A stretch of 64,000 nucleotides of DNA from CAZDXB01 sp964509335 (GCA_964509335.1 CAZDXB010000006.1:62001-126000); one strand, 5' to 3'. Counted from the first letter of the stretch, positions 26,734-35,959 are shown. The notes: a model not told the origin generated them from the sequence alone. Program-made: numbers and translations.

Positions 26734-26755
26734 GAGACGCAAAATCTTGCGTCTC
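26734..26755. repeat. Hairpin GAGACGCAA / TTGCGTCTC
   Basis: A perfect 9-bp stem with a 4-nt loop. GAGACGCAA...TTGCGTCTC hairpins are familiar dispersed repeats in several phyla. It lies between the element copy 2 and the Pho box. Confidence 0.6.
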
Positions 26756-26821
26756 TACGCTCCCTTCTATCTCATATCAAAATTTATTTCGCGATATATG
26801 GAATAGTAATAATTGGGAAAA

Positions 26822-26849
26822 TTAACACAAAGTTAACATTTCCTTTATA
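26822..26849 (+). promoter_or_regulatory. Candidate Pho box upstream of pstS
   Basis: TTAACA is repeated directly with an 11-bp period (26822-26827 and 26833-26838), and a weaker third unit TTTATA stands at 26844. The 11-bp spacing and TT(A/T)ACA core match PhoB/PhoP-type binding sites. A possible -10 (TAAAAT) follows at 26856, so the repeats would overlap the -35 position, as usual for phosphate-starvation promoters. The cognate regulator is probably PhoB at 31195. Confidence 0.65.
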
Positions 26850-26929
26850 TTCCGCTAAAATATAGACGGTATTTTCGAACTAACGTGTATTTCGAATTGT
26901 TAATTTTTATTATTTATTGGAGATTTGAT

Positions 26930-28015
26930 ATGAAGAATTTAGCGTTAGTTTTAAGTTTCATTGTTGTTTTTGGCGCGCTTACTTTTTCTTGCTCTAGCGA
27001 TAAAGAATCGGGAGAGAAAGAGAAAACCGAAAAAGGTAAGAAGAGCGATAGCGAGCTATTAGGAGCCGGGGCGACATTTCCGTATCCTTTGTATTCCAAG
27101 ATGTTCGATATGTATCATAAGCTCAAAGACGTCGAAGTAAATTATCAGGCGATTGGTTCAGGCGGCGGCATCAGGCAAATGATGAACCAAACTGTAGATT
27201 TTGGCGGAACCGACGCTTTTATGGACGAAGAAGAGCTGGCGGATGTAAAAAATTCGCTCGTTCATATTCCTATATGTTTAGGCGCGGTAGCGGTGTCTTA
27301 TAATTTGGGGGTCGATAAAACGCTGAAGCTTACGGGACAGGTTTTAGCCGATATATTCCTTGGCAATATTACCAAATGGAATCACAAGGAAATAAAGAAG
27401 TTGAATCCAAGCGTTGAATTGCCCGATAAAGAGATTATAGTAGTTCATAGGTCTGACGGAAGCGGCACGACGTTTATTTTTAGCGACTATTTATCCAAAA
27501 TTTCCGACGCTTGGAAAGAAAAGGTAGGGAAAGGAAAATCGCTTAATTGGCCCGTGGGATTAGGCGGCAAGGGCAACCAAGGCGTAGCGGGTTACATTAA
27601 ACAAATGGAAGGCTCGATTGGCTACGTTGAAGTAATATACGCTACTAAGAACGATATGCCGGTCGCTCAAATGAGAAACAAATCGGGTAATTATATTAAT
27701 CCCGGCATTGAATCGGTGAGTAAAGCCGCGGACGTGGAGCTTCCCGCCCATACGAGAGTGTCTTTAACCAACACCGACGCGGAAGAGGGGTATCCTATAA
27801 GCGGGTTTACTTGGATATTGCTTTATAAAGACTTGGACTACAAAGATATTACAAAAAAGAAAGCGGAGAAAATCGTCGATTTGATTTGGTGGATGACTCA
27901 CGAAGGACAAAAGTACGTCAAGCCTTTGCATTACGGACCTTTGTCTGAAAAAGCCCAGAAAGCGGCGGAAAACTTATTGAAACAGATTACTTATAAAGGC
28001 GAGAAATTACTTTAA
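26930..28015 (+). CDS. pstS: Phosphate-binding lipoprotein of the Pst transporter
   Basis: The start is ATG at 26930, 8 nt after GGAG; an upstream GTG would add 15 residues before the signal peptide. The signal peptide ends LTFSC with Cys21 as the likely lipid-modified residue. The mature protein opens LLGAGATFPYPLY and has IGSGGGIRQM and the VHRSDGSGTTFIFSDYLSK phosphate-binding loop, all typical of PstS. It captures phosphate outside the inner membrane and delivers it to PstC-PstA. It is first in a seven-gene pst-pho unit, with the candidate Pho box about 80 bp upstream. Confidence 0.95.
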   Translation: MKNLALVLSFIVVFGALTFSCSSDKESGEKEKTEKGKKSDSELLGAGATFPYPLYSKMFDMYHKLKDVEVNYQAIGSGGGIRQMMNQTVDFGGTDAFMDEEELADVKNSLVHIPICLGAVAVSYNLGVDKTLKLTGQVLADIFLGNITKWNHKEIKKLNPSVELPDKEIIVVHRSDGSGTTFIFSDYLSKISDAWKEKVGKGKSLNWPVGLGGKGNQGVAGYIKQMEGSIGYVEVIYATKNDMPVAQMRNKSGNYINPGIESVSKAADVELPAHTRVSLTNTDAEEGYPISGFTWILLYKDLDYKDITKKKAEKIVDLIWWMTHEGQKYVKPLHYGPLSEKAQKAAENLLKQITYKGEKLL

Positions 28016-28042
28016 ACCATACTGAAGGCTATAGGCAACTTA

Positions 28043-28915
28043 ATGACTGGCGACCGAAATTTCAATATAGTTTTAAAAGCAAGCGTGGTTATGCTTCTGT
28101 TGCTAACTGCGGGAATATTTATAACGCTTTTATACAATTCTATTCCCACTATTAACAAGCTGGGATTTGATTTTGTCGTAAGTAAAGTATGGGATCCGGT
28201 AGCGGGCGAATACGGAGCTTTGCCTTTTATTGTCGGCACTTTGACAACGTCTTTTCTAGCCTTGATTATTTCTTTTCCTTTCGCGATTGTCATAGCCATA
28301 TTTTTAGGCGAATACTTCACTTCCGGCTTCTTTCATAACGCGATAAAAAGCGCCGTGGAGCTATTGGCGGGAATTCCGTCTATCGTTTACGGATTTTGGG
28401 GCTTGTTTATTTTTGTTCCAGTAATACGCGATTTGGAAATGCAACTTGGCGTTTTGCCTTACGGCATAGGAATCTTTACTTCGTCCGTAATATTGGCGAT
28501 TATGATAATACCTTATTCCGCCTCGATTTCATACGAAGTTATTAACTTAGTTCCGGCGGATATAAAGGAAGCGGCTTATTCGCTTGGAGCGACCCGATTC
28601 GAAGTAATCAGAAAAGTCGTAGTTCCTTATTCAAGTTCGGGTATCGTAGCGGGCGTTTTACTCTCGCTTGGAAGAGCTTTGGGAGAGACAATGGCTGTTA
28701 CGATGGTTATCGGCAACTCGAATATAATGCCGGAAAACATTTTCGCTCCCGGCAACACTATGGCGAGCGTGATAGCTAACGAGTTTACCGAAGCCACGGG
28801 AGAACAATATCTATCGGCTTTAATTGAGATTGGCTTATTGCTGTTTTTGATAACGGCGATTGTTAACTTTTTGGGCAAGTATATTATTAGGAAATTAAGT
28901 CATAAGTCAAAGTAA
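28043..28915 (+). CDS. pstC: Phosphate ABC transporter permease PstC
   Basis: The 290-residue protein has six predicted helices. The ABC-permease EAA-type loop contacting PstB reads IKEAAYSLGATRFEVIRKVVVPYS. The family stretches ELLAGIPSIVYGFWGLF and LGRALGETMAVTMVIGN are present. It forms the membrane channel with PstA. It is 27 bp after pstS and 9 bp before pstA. Confidence 0.95.
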   Translation: MTGDRNFNIVLKASVVMLLLLTAGIFITLLYNSIPTINKLGFDFVVSKVWDPVAGEYGALPFIVGTLTTSFLALIISFPFAIVIAIFLGEYFTSGFFHNAIKSAVELLAGIPSIVYGFWGLFIFVPVIRDLEMQLGVLPYGIGIFTSSVILAIMIIPYSASISYEVINLVPADIKEAAYSLGATRFEVIRKVVVPYSSSGIVAGVLLSLGRALGETMAVTMVIGNSNIMPENIFAPGNTMASVIANEFTEATGEQYLSALIEIGLLLFLITAIVNFLGKYIIRKLSHKSK

Positions 28916-28924
28916 AGAATTGAT

Positions 28925-29773
28925 ATGAGCGACAAGAAAGTATATTTCAGGTTATTCAAAGACAAAGTCTTTCAAGGATTTATTATACTTTTTTCAATAG
29001 TAGCCCTTCTGCCGTTGATATTTATACTCTATTATCTTATAGATATGGGGATTGGCTCGCTGAATTGGGACTTCTTTTTCGAGTTGCCGAATCCTCCGGG
29101 AGAGCCGGGAGGCGGCGTTTTTAACGCTATCGTAGGAACTTTAATGTTAATCTCTGTAGCGTCGGCAATAGCGATGCCTCCTTCGATAGCTCTTGGAATT
29201 TATCTCGCGGAATCGAAAAACACTAAGTTCGCCGAAACGATTCGATTGTGCGTAGAAGTTTTGCAAGGAATTCCTTCTATAGTTATAGGAATATTGGCTT
29301 ACGTGTGGGTGGTCGTGCCGATGGGCGGTTTTAGCGCTTTTTCCGGCGGAGTCGCTCTTTCTATTATGATGATTCCCGTCGTGGCGAAATCGACCGAAGA
29401 AACTCTTAAGTTAATTCCGACGTCGATTAAGGAAGCGTCTTTAGCTCTTGGCGCGCCGTATTATAAGACAATTTTAAAAGTTGTTTTGCCCTCGGGTTTA
29501 AGCGGAATACTAAGCGGCGTTCTCCTGGCTATAGCTCGTATAGCCGGCGAGACGGCGCCTCTTTTGTTCACCGCTTTCGGTAATCCTTTTATGAATTTGA
29601 GTGTATTTAAACCGGTAAATTCATTGCCGTTGTTGATTTTTAATTACGCGAGCAGTCCTTACGAAGATTGGCACGCAAAAGCGTGGGGAGCTTCATTTAT
29701 TTTAATAGCGTTCGTTTTATTGTTGAATTTAATAGCAAAGGCGGTATCGAAGAAATGGAAAGTAAAGTTCTAA
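28925..29773 (+). CDS. pstA: Phosphate ABC transporter permease PstA
   Basis: The 282-residue protein has six helices. It contains GVFNAIVGTLMLI, the LQGIPSIVIGI segment, the EAA loop IKEASLALGAPYYKTILKVV and the PstA-type IARIAGETAPLLFTA. It pairs with PstC. Its last 19 bp overlap the start of pstB, which suggests translational coupling. Confidence 0.95.
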   Translation: MSDKKVYFRLFKDKVFQGFIILFSIVALLPLIFILYYLIDMGIGSLNWDFFFELPNPPGEPGGGVFNAIVGTLMLISVASAIAMPPSIALGIYLAESKNTKFAETIRLCVEVLQGIPSIVIGILAYVWVVVPMGGFSAFSGGVALSIMMIPVVAKSTEETLKLIPTSIKEASLALGAPYYKTILKVVLPSGLSGILSGVLLAIARIAGETAPLLFTAFGNPFMNLSVFKPVNSLPLLIFNYASSPYEDWHAKAWGASFILIAFVLLLNLIAKAVSKKWKVKF

Positions 29774-30513
29774 GCATCCAAAATTTTAACGGATATTACG
29801 GCGACAACAAGGTTTTAAGCGATATAAACCTTGAAATTAATCCCAATAGCGTAACGGCTATTATGGGACCTTCAGGTTGCGGTAAGACGACTTTAATTCG
29901 CGCTATTAATCGTATGCACGAGTTCACTCCCGGAGCTAAGACAAAGGGCAACATATATCTATACGATAAAGATATTTATAAGATGGAGCCTATTATTGTC
30001 AGAAGGAAAATTGGCATGGTGTTCCAAAGACCAAATCCGTTTCCTACTATGAGCATATACGACAACGTTATCGCCGGATATAAACTTAACGGCGTCAGGA
30101 AAAGTAAGACCGATAGAAATCAAATAGTTGAAGACGCTCTAAAAAAAGCCGCCTTGTGGGACGAAGTGAAAGACGATTTACACAAAAGAGGAGCTTTTCT
30201 TTCCGGCGGTCAACAGCAACGGTTATGTATAGCTAGAGCGTTGGCTATGAACCCGGAGATTTTATTGCTAGACGAACCCACTTCCGCTCTCGACCCTAAA
30301 GCCACGGCGAGAATCGAGGAGTTAATTAACGTATTGAAAGAGCACGTTACAATGGTTCTCGTTACGCACAATATTTCTCAAGCGGCGAGAATTTCTAATT
30401 ACACCGCGTTTTTGTTCTTAGGCGAGCTGGTTGAATACGGGAAAACGAAGAAAATGTTCACAACGCCGCAAGATAAGAGAACGGAAGAATATTTAATTGG
30501 AAAATTTGGTTAA
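29755..30513 (+). CDS. pstB: Phosphate ABC transporter ATPase PstB
   Basis: The start is ATG at 29755 (MESKVLSIQNF), inside the end of pstA; a longer reading from 29668 lies within pstA and is rejected. The protein has 252 residues. Walker A is GPSGCGKTT, the Q-loop is in GMVFQRPNPFP, the signature is LSGGQQQR, Walker B is ILLLDEPTSALDP and the H-loop is in VTHN. The asparagine-rich RPNPFP motif is characteristic of PstB. It hydrolyses ATP to drive phosphate uptake. Confidence 0.96.
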   Translation: MESKVLSIQNFNGYYGDNKVLSDINLEINPNSVTAIMGPSGCGKTTLIRAINRMHEFTPGAKTKGNIYLYDKDIYKMEPIIVRRKIGMVFQRPNPFPTMSIYDNVIAGYKLNGVRKSKTDRNQIVEDALKKAALWDEVKDDLHKRGAFLSGGQQQRLCIARALAMNPEILLLDEPTSALDPKATARIEELINVLKEHVTMVLVTHNISQAARISNYTAFLFLGELVEYGKTKKMFTTPQDKRTEEYLIGKFG

Positions 30514-30528
30514 TAATTTGGAGTAAAA

Positions 30529-31182
30529 ATGATAGACGAAGAAATAAATAAGCTTAAAAGAAAAGTGATTAACTTCGCTTTTCATACGCATAATATGCTG
30601 AAGAGCTGTTTAACCGGATTGACCGAGCGCGACAATAATCTGTTGATGTCGGTCATTGTCAAAGAAGAGAAGAAAGCTAATAAGTTGGATTTAAATATTG
30701 AGAAACATTGCGTTTCCACTATAGCTCAGTATGGACCGAAAGCTTCGCATCTGCGGGCGGTTTTGATGATTATGAAGATGAACAACGATTTGGAAAGAAT
30801 GGCTGACCACTGCGTCAATATATCGCATTGCGTTCTCGATATTTTCGACAACTTGGTTTATTATATGCCCAACGACGATTTAACTCTTATGTTCCAGAAA
30901 GTATTAGCGATGATAGACAACAGCGTCAAGGCTTTTATAGAAAGCGACGATAAGTTGGCGAAAAAGGTTTGCGACAGCGACGAATTAATCAATCAACTGA
31001 AGCATCAGTTGACGGAATATTTCGCCGAAAGAATACAAGAAGACGGCGAGAAGATTAACGATTATCTTAACTTGATGGAAGTCGTCAGGAATTTGGAGAG
31101 AATAGCCGATTTATCCACGAATGTTTCAGAAGACGTTGTTTATATGAGCGAGGGAATAGTAATTAAACATCCTAAATTATAA
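30529..31182 (+). CDS. phoU: Phosphate signalling protein PhoU
   Basis: The protein has 217 residues, all helical, in two PhoU repeats. Each repeat carries a metal-ligand helix: NNDLERMADHCVNI (about residues 84-97) and VRNLERIADLSTNVSED (about 187-203). It relays transporter state to the PhoR kinase and restrains the response when phosphate is plentiful. GGAG precedes the ATG. It lies 15 bp after pstB and 12 bp before phoB. Confidence 0.94.
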   Translation: MIDEEINKLKRKVINFAFHTHNMLKSCLTGLTERDNNLLMSVIVKEEKKANKLDLNIEKHCVSTIAQYGPKASHLRAVLMIMKMNNDLERMADHCVNISHCVLDIFDNLVYYMPNDDLTLMFQKVLAMIDNSVKAFIESDDKLAKKVCDSDELINQLKHQLTEYFAERIQEDGEKINDYLNLMEVVRNLERIADLSTNVSEDVVYMSEGIVIKHPKL

Positions 31183-31194
31183 AAAGGCGATAAA

Positions 31195-31890
31195 ATGAAG
31201 TATCAAAACAAAACTATCGCTATTGTTGACGACGAGCCGGATATTTTGGAACTTGTCGAGATTAATCTGATTAAATCCGGATTTAAAACGGAGACTTTTT
31301 TGGAGGCCAGCTCTTTTTACGAGTATATCGACAAGAAGACGCCCGATTTGCTAATACTCGATTTGATGCTGCCGGACGCCGACGGAATCGAAATTTGCAA
31401 ATTCTTAAAAAAGGGCGATAGGTTCTCGACTATGCCAATTATTATACTAACGGCTAAAAACGAGGAAATCGACAGGGTTATCACTTTTGAGTTGGGGGTG
31501 GACGATTACATTACCAAGCCTTTTTATCCCAGAGAGTTAGTCGCTCGCGTAAAAGCGGTTTTGCGGCGAGTTTACAACGAGAAAGTCGAGGATAGAATTA
31601 CTATCGGCGGCATTTTAGAAATCGACGCTCAAAAATATAAAGTTACGAGCGAAGGGCTAAAGATAGACTTAACGCCGACGGAATTCAAAATTCTACACTT
31701 GCTTTCGGGAAATATCGGCTACGTATTTTCTAGAAACAAAATTTTAGATTATATTAACGACGGCGAAAAAAGAGTTTTACCGAGAACAATCGACGTTCAT
31801 ATTAGGAATTTGAGAGATAAGCTTGGGAGAAGCGGCAGATTTATCAAGAACGTAAGAACAATTGGATATAAAATTGAAGACGAGAAATGA
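31195..31890 (+). CDS. phoB: Phosphate regulon response regulator (OmpR/PhoB family)
   Basis: The protein has 231 residues. The REC domain has acidic VDDEPD, acceptor Asp in LLILDLMLPDADG (about 54), Thr in IIILTAK and Lys in DYITKPF. The C-terminal winged-helix domain shows DLTPTEFKILHLL and the recognition-helix region VLPRTIDVHIRNLRDKLG, with the RTIGYKIE wing. It should bind the TTAACA repeats upstream of pstS when phosphorylated. It overlaps phoR by 4 bp (ATGA). Confidence 0.92.
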   Translation: MKYQNKTIAIVDDEPDILELVEINLIKSGFKTETFLEASSFYEYIDKKTPDLLILDLMLPDADGIEICKFLKKGDRFSTMPIIILTAKNEEIDRVITFELGVDDYITKPFYPRELVARVKAVLRRVYNEKVEDRITIGGILEIDAQKYKVTSEGLKIDLTPTEFKILHLLSGNIGYVFSRNKILDYINDGEKRVLPRTIDVHIRNLRDKLGRSGRFIKNVRTIGYKIEDEK

Positions 31891-33611
31891 ATAAGATTTT
31901 TACAAAAATGATTGGCGGCTACGTTGCCATCACGATTATATTTTCGTTGACTCTGTTTTTTTCTTTCGATTTTGTTAAAACTTTTTACCTAGAGTCTCTT
32001 CAAAGAAATCTGGAGCGATTTAGTTTAACAATAGAAGATAGAGTTCGAGCCTGCCTGTTAGAAGATAAGTTAAACGAACTAAACGATTACGTTACAAAAA
32101 TTGGAAAGAAAACCGAAACTAGAATAACAATAGTGGCTACCGACGGAAAAGTTCTTGCCGACTCGGAAGCCAATCCCGCTAAGATGGAGAATCACGCTAC
32201 TCGTCCAGAGATAGCTTACGCTTTTTCCAACGATGAATTCGGTTCGTCTTTAAGGCACAGCGCGACTGTGGACGCGGATATGCTATACGTCGCTTATCCT
32301 ATTAAAAGAAAGGGCAAGCCTCAAGTTGTTATTCGAACAAGCGTTTACGCGAGCGATATAAACAAAGTCGTCTCCAAAATAAAAGCCAATATTTTAGAAT
32401 TATCGCTGGCGGCTTTTCTTTTGGCGGCGATAGTAATATTCGTGTTTTCGAGACGAATGACCGGACCGCTCGAAGATTTAACAAAGGCGTCGGAAAAAGT
32501 GGCTTCGGGGGATTTTTCGGCTAAAGTCTTCGTAAATAAAAAAGACGAAATTAAGACTTTGGCGGATAATTTCAACGCTATGACCGAGAGGATTAGCGGA
32601 CTTTTCGAAAGGCTTTCCAGCCAGAAGGAAGAATTATACGGCATTATTTCCTCGATGAACGAAGGACTGGCGGTTATCGACGAAAGCGGCGTCGTGGTTT
32701 TGGGCAACAGGAGCTTCAGGAAAATCGTTCAAAGCGAGGAAGTCGAGGGCAAAAATTACTGGGAGCTAATGCGAGACGAGAAAATCAGCAAGCTCTTCAA
32801 AAAAGTCAAGAAAAAGAAGCAGTTCAGAAAAACGGAAGCGCAGATTAAAGGGAAATATTATAGCTGTAGCGCTAACTATATAGACGCGAAAAATGAAATA
32901 GCGATAGTTTTCTTCGACGTTTCGGAAGCGAAGACAGTCTCGGATATGAAAAAGGATTTTATCGTGAACGTCTCGCACGAGCTAAGGACGCCGCTGACGG
33001 CTATTCAAGGATTCGTCGAGACTTTGGAAGAGGAAGTCGGGGAGAGGCAGAAGAAGTATTTGGAAATTATCAAGCGGCACGCGCACCGGCTTATATTGAT
33101 TCTGAAAGATTTGCTCCGAATTTCCGAGCTGGAGGATAAAAGCGTAGAATTAGATATTTCGGAGATTGACTTCGACAGTTTGCTGGAAGACGTTACCTCG
33201 ATTTTCGAACAGAAAGCTAAAGAGAAGAACATCGACATAAAAGTGGAAATAGCCGACGAACTGCCAGCTTTCAAAGGCGATTATTACAAGCTGGAGCAGT
33301 TGTTCATCAATTTAATCGATAATTCAATCAAATACACCGACGAGGGCTGGGTGAAAATAAAAATAGAGCCGAGCGACGGCGATATTAATATATCAATCAG
33401 CGACACGGGAATCGGCATTCCGGAAACGCACTTGAACAGAATATTCGAACGATTTTACAGGGTCGATAAATCCCGCTCGCGCAAGAACGGCGGCACGGGC
33501 TTAGGATTATCGATAGTAAAGCATATAGCTAAGCTTCACAACGGCGAGTTGCGCGTCAAAAGCGAACAGGGCAAAGGCACGGAGTTTATAGTGAGGCTGC
33601 CGATGGGGTGA
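31887..33611 (+). CDS. phoR: Phosphate regulon sensor histidine kinase, two-helix type with extracytoplasmic domain
   Basis: The protein has 574 residues. Helix 1 (about 9-28) and helix 2 (about 170-192) enclose an extracytoplasmic domain of about 140 residues with PAS/Cache-like strands (TRITIVATDGKVLADSEA). HAMP (about 193-245), PAS (about 250-345) and kinase core follow. The phospho-acceptor His is in VSHELRTPL (about 362), the N box is NLIDNSIKYT, G1 is DTGIGIP, the F box is FERFYRVDK and G2 is GGTGLGLS. The extracytoplasmic domain follows the Gram-positive PhoR layout rather than the short E. coli form. It is the last gene of the operon. Confidence 0.9.
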   Translation: MNKIFTKMIGGYVAITIIFSLTLFFSFDFVKTFYLESLQRNLERFSLTIEDRVRACLLEDKLNELNDYVTKIGKKTETRITIVATDGKVLADSEANPAKMENHATRPEIAYAFSNDEFGSSLRHSATVDADMLYVAYPIKRKGKPQVVIRTSVYASDINKVVSKIKANILELSLAAFLLAAIVIFVFSRRMTGPLEDLTKASEKVASGDFSAKVFVNKKDEIKTLADNFNAMTERISGLFERLSSQKEELYGIISSMNEGLAVIDESGVVVLGNRSFRKIVQSEEVEGKNYWELMRDEKISKLFKKVKKKKQFRKTEAQIKGKYYSCSANYIDAKNEIAIVFFDVSEAKTVSDMKKDFIVNVSHELRTPLTAIQGFVETLEEEVGERQKKYLEIIKRHAHRLILILKDLLRISELEDKSVELDISEIDFDSLLEDVTSIFEQKAKEKNIDIKVEIADELPAFKGDYYKLEQLFINLIDNSIKYTDEGWVKIKIEPSDGDINISISDTGIGIPETHLNRIFERFYRVDKSRSRKNGGTGLGLSIVKHIAKLHNGELRVKSEQGKGTEFIVRLPMG

Positions 33612-33625
33612 AGCGGGGGTGAATT

Positions 33626-34666
33626 TTAAATTTTTTCTTTACCCAATTCTAACGCCATCTCAATAAATGGAGCTATGGATTTGCCCAAAATAGCCACACC
33701 TGCTTCATAAACGTCTTCATATTTATATCGTCCTTTAGCTAATCCATTTAAAGCGTAATCATAACCGTTTATTGTTATTATACACCAATATTTCTTTCTG
33801 CATTCTATCGCTATTTCGTTACTTAAAAATGGCCATTCTCCTGTAAAATCTTCCTTCTTAATAGTTTTACTTTTAAAATCTTTTTTTATTTTTCGTTTTA
33901 TTTTATCCAAAATTGTTCTTTTATGCGGTTTATAATTTTTTTCCTTATGTTTTGTTGATTCCTCTCTATAATCTGTTTTTCCAAGATTTGTATCGTTTAA
34001 ATCAAGAAACGAGAAAATATTCGGTGAACACTGCTTTGCTAAAGCTCCAAGATTTCCAAGAGTAAATTGTCTGCTTAACGCTCTTACGAATCGTTCCAAT
34101 TTTATGATAATATATTGTTTTACTGCATCATTGACTTCCCTTTCATACCCAATGGTTCCGACTTTTTCCAAAAGATTTTTATTTTCTATTACGATATTTG
34201 TTTCAAAAGCTTTCCATTCGGCTACAACATCTTTGTCATTTTTCTTATTACCGGTAATTACATCCAAATTATAATAACGGGCAAATTTCCCAAACCCCGA
34301 TAGTAAATCAATTATTTCATCCAGTTTTCTATCATTATTTATATATTCAAAATCCTCTTGTAATACAGGTATGTTATTTATTTGGAAATAATTATCAATA
34401 ATATGTTTTGTTAATTTTTTTAAATCATGTCCAAGTTTTTTCATAAAAATATTTATAGGTGGAAAATCATTTCTTTTTTCATAACAACCTAGACAAATAT
34501 GGCACTTCATTAATCTTTCCAGTCCGCTTGAAATTAATTGGAATGGCAAAAAATAAAAATCATTTACTGAATCTAATTTTTGATACTCGCCTAAACCTAT
34601 TTCTATTAATTTGACTGAGTTTTTAAGTTCTTCATTTAGATAAAATACTTTAAAATTCTTTTCCAT
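33626..34666 (-). CDS. Unknown helical protein, HEPN-like N-terminus possible
   Basis: The 346-residue protein has no signal peptide or membrane span. I do not recognise the family with confidence. The N-terminal third is helical with a segment (LISSGLERLMKCHICLG, then GHDLKKLTKHI at about 80-90) that resembles the helix pair of HEPN-type or accommodation-type domains, but no RxxxxH catalytic motif is evident. A basic linker (about 240-270, KRTILDKIKRKIKKDFKSK) precedes a C-terminal part with ECRKKYWCIITINGYDY. Codons are notably AT-rich compared with the flanking phoR and hppA genes, suggesting transfer. It converges on phoR with a 14-bp gap. The MNT gene lies upstream on the same strand. 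Confidence 0.7.
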   Translation of the reverse strand: MEKNFKVFYLNEELKNSVKLIEIGLGEYQKLDSVNDFYFLPFQLISSGLERLMKCHICLGCYEKRNDFPPINIFMKKLGHDLKKLTKHIIDNYFQINNIPVLQEDFEYINNDRKLDEIIDLLSGFGKFARYYNLDVITGNKKNDKDVVAEWKAFETNIVIENKNLLEKVGTIGYEREVNDAVKQYIIIKLERFVRALSRQFTLGNLGALAKQCSPNIFSFLDLNDTNLGKTDYREESTKHKEKNYKPHKRTILDKIKRKIKKDFKSKTIKKEDFTGEWPFLSNEIAIECRKKYWCIITINGYDYALNGLAKGRYKYEDVYEAGVAILGKSIAPFIEMALELGKEKI

Positions 34667-34858
34667 ATAAGCTTATTATTTGAAAAACATTATCTTAATT
34701 TTTTAAATCTGAATACAATTTGTATAAAGTATAAACAAACATCAAACTGACAATTTTTTGTTTTTTTGATTTCTAAAATTCCCGCTTTATTTCCTCCAAT
34801 ACAAATCGCATAATGCTTTTTCTCAATTCTTCTTCTCAGATTTTAATATCTTTTCACT

Positions 34859-35149
34859 TCAAGCGTATTTCACTTTTTGAAGAATGTCGTCTTTTATTTG
34901 TTCTTTAAGGGCGTTTTTTGTAACAAGGTCGATTTTTCTTCCGAATATCTTTTCGAGATACATCTCTAGCGTTAAAAATTTCCATCCAATCGGCTTTTCG
35001 AGTTCAACTAGTATATCTATGTCGCTGTCGTCTTTATAGCTGTCGTCAGAAAACGAGCCGAACAATCCTATTTCCTTTACGGCGAAATCCTTATAAAGTG
35101 CGGGCTTTAACTCTTTCAATTTTGTTAATATTTCGTTTCTAGTGTTCAT
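34859..35149 (-). CDS. MNT-type minimal nucleotidyltransferase
   Basis: The protein has 96 residues. It carries the polymerase-beta-like motif GLFGSFSDDSYKDDSDIDILVEL: the GSF...D-x-D pair supplies the metal ligands, and a third acidic residue sits in KIDLVT. Such proteins usually act as antitoxins that AMP-modify a partner HEPN ribonuclease. No standard HEPN (DUF86) gene is adjacent. The next gene downstream on the same strand is the unknown 346-residue protein, 192 bp away. A stand-alone MNT is common in genomes, so pairing is unproven. Confidence 0.85.
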   Translation of the reverse strand: MNTRNEILTKLKELKPALYKDFAVKEIGLFGSFSDDSYKDDSDIDILVELEKPIGWKFLTLEMYLEKIFGRKIDLVTKNALKEQIKDDILQKVKYA

Positions 35150-35318
35150 TAAGCGTAGTATTTGTCTTTATTCGTATTTTTCTACTTCTCTTTCCCGCTC
35201 ATTCTAATTTCTTGCTTTTGCCTGTTTTCTGTCTCCAGTTTTTTTCAATTGCTAATATTTTAATTTAAAGAAAAAAGCATTAGAAATCAAAAAGTATTTG
35301 CTAAACGGATGTGGTAGT

Positions 35319-35819
35319 CTATTCAGTTCTAAACTCAATATCTTCTCCTCTCGCTCGCGTTTCTCTGACTAACCTTTGCGCGTCTTCGGGCAATTCTTCT
35401 AGCGGCACAATAAATCCGTCAACCATAACCATTTCGTTAAGCGGATTTCTATCGGCGACTTCTTGCGTGGAAAAATCGGAATCGAACGGCGTCATTTTAA
35501 GCGTATCTCTAATCTGTCGAGCTTTATTTGAAACGGTTGTTTTTTTGGTTTCGAAATAGTCGCATATCTCTTGCGCGGTAACGTACGGTTCAAACGATTT
35601 GTCAAATAAAAAGTTTACCGACCCTAAAGCGTGAATAACCGCCGCCGCCCATATTTCAAGTTTGCCTCTTTGGAACGGGACGTCGCGTTTTCTACCGAGT
35701 TTCTTGACTAACTTTTCGCCCAGTTCGGCGTATTCGTCGTCGATGTTTTCTTTGCAATAGTCGCATACCATTTCGATTAGCGCGTTTTCTTTTTCTTTAA
35801 TTTGTTGTTTAGAAGCCAT
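35319..35819 (-). CDS. DUF6398-domain protein
   Basis: The protein has 166 residues and is soluble. The central region (about 25-115) matches the DUF6398 pattern I recall: CDYCKENIDDEYAELGEKL, a KLGRKR stretch, then WAAAVIHALGSVNFLFD, TAQEICDYFETKKTTVSNKA and IRDTLKM. The ICDYF...TTVSNKA segment reads like a helix-turn-helix. A short proline-containing tail includes IVPLEELPEDAQRLV. Function is unknown. It lies 169 bp upstream of the MNT gene on the same strand, with codon use closer to the housekeeping genes than the 346-residue protein. Confidence 0.75.
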   Translation of the reverse strand: MASKQQIKEKENALIEMVCDYCKENIDDEYAELGEKLVKKLGRKRDVPFQRGKLEIWAAAVIHALGSVNFLFDKSFEPYVTAQEICDYFETKKTTVSNKARQIRDTLKMTPFDSDFSTQEVADRNPLNEMVMVDGFIVPLEELPEDAQRLVRETRARGEDIEFRTE

Positions 35820-35959
35820 ATTGCGTTTCCTTCTTTTTTTATTAAAATTGCTTATATAGCTTTAAAATATCGTTTTATCTATTTTATCCAAACTTTTGCA
35901 ATTTAGGAATTAATATAATGTAAGGCAAAATTAATTTCTTCGTAGTTAGCTAATAAAGA

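Noticed and set aside
26608..26865. An 85-codon open frame between module 2 and pstS
   Set aside because: It spans element copy 2, a GAGACGCAA hairpin and the candidate Pho box; the translation is meaningless.
34859..35149. Calling a complete HEPN-MNT toxin-antitoxin pair
   Set aside because: The nucleotidyltransferase is clear, but the neighbour lacks the RxxxxH motif and is 192 bp away.
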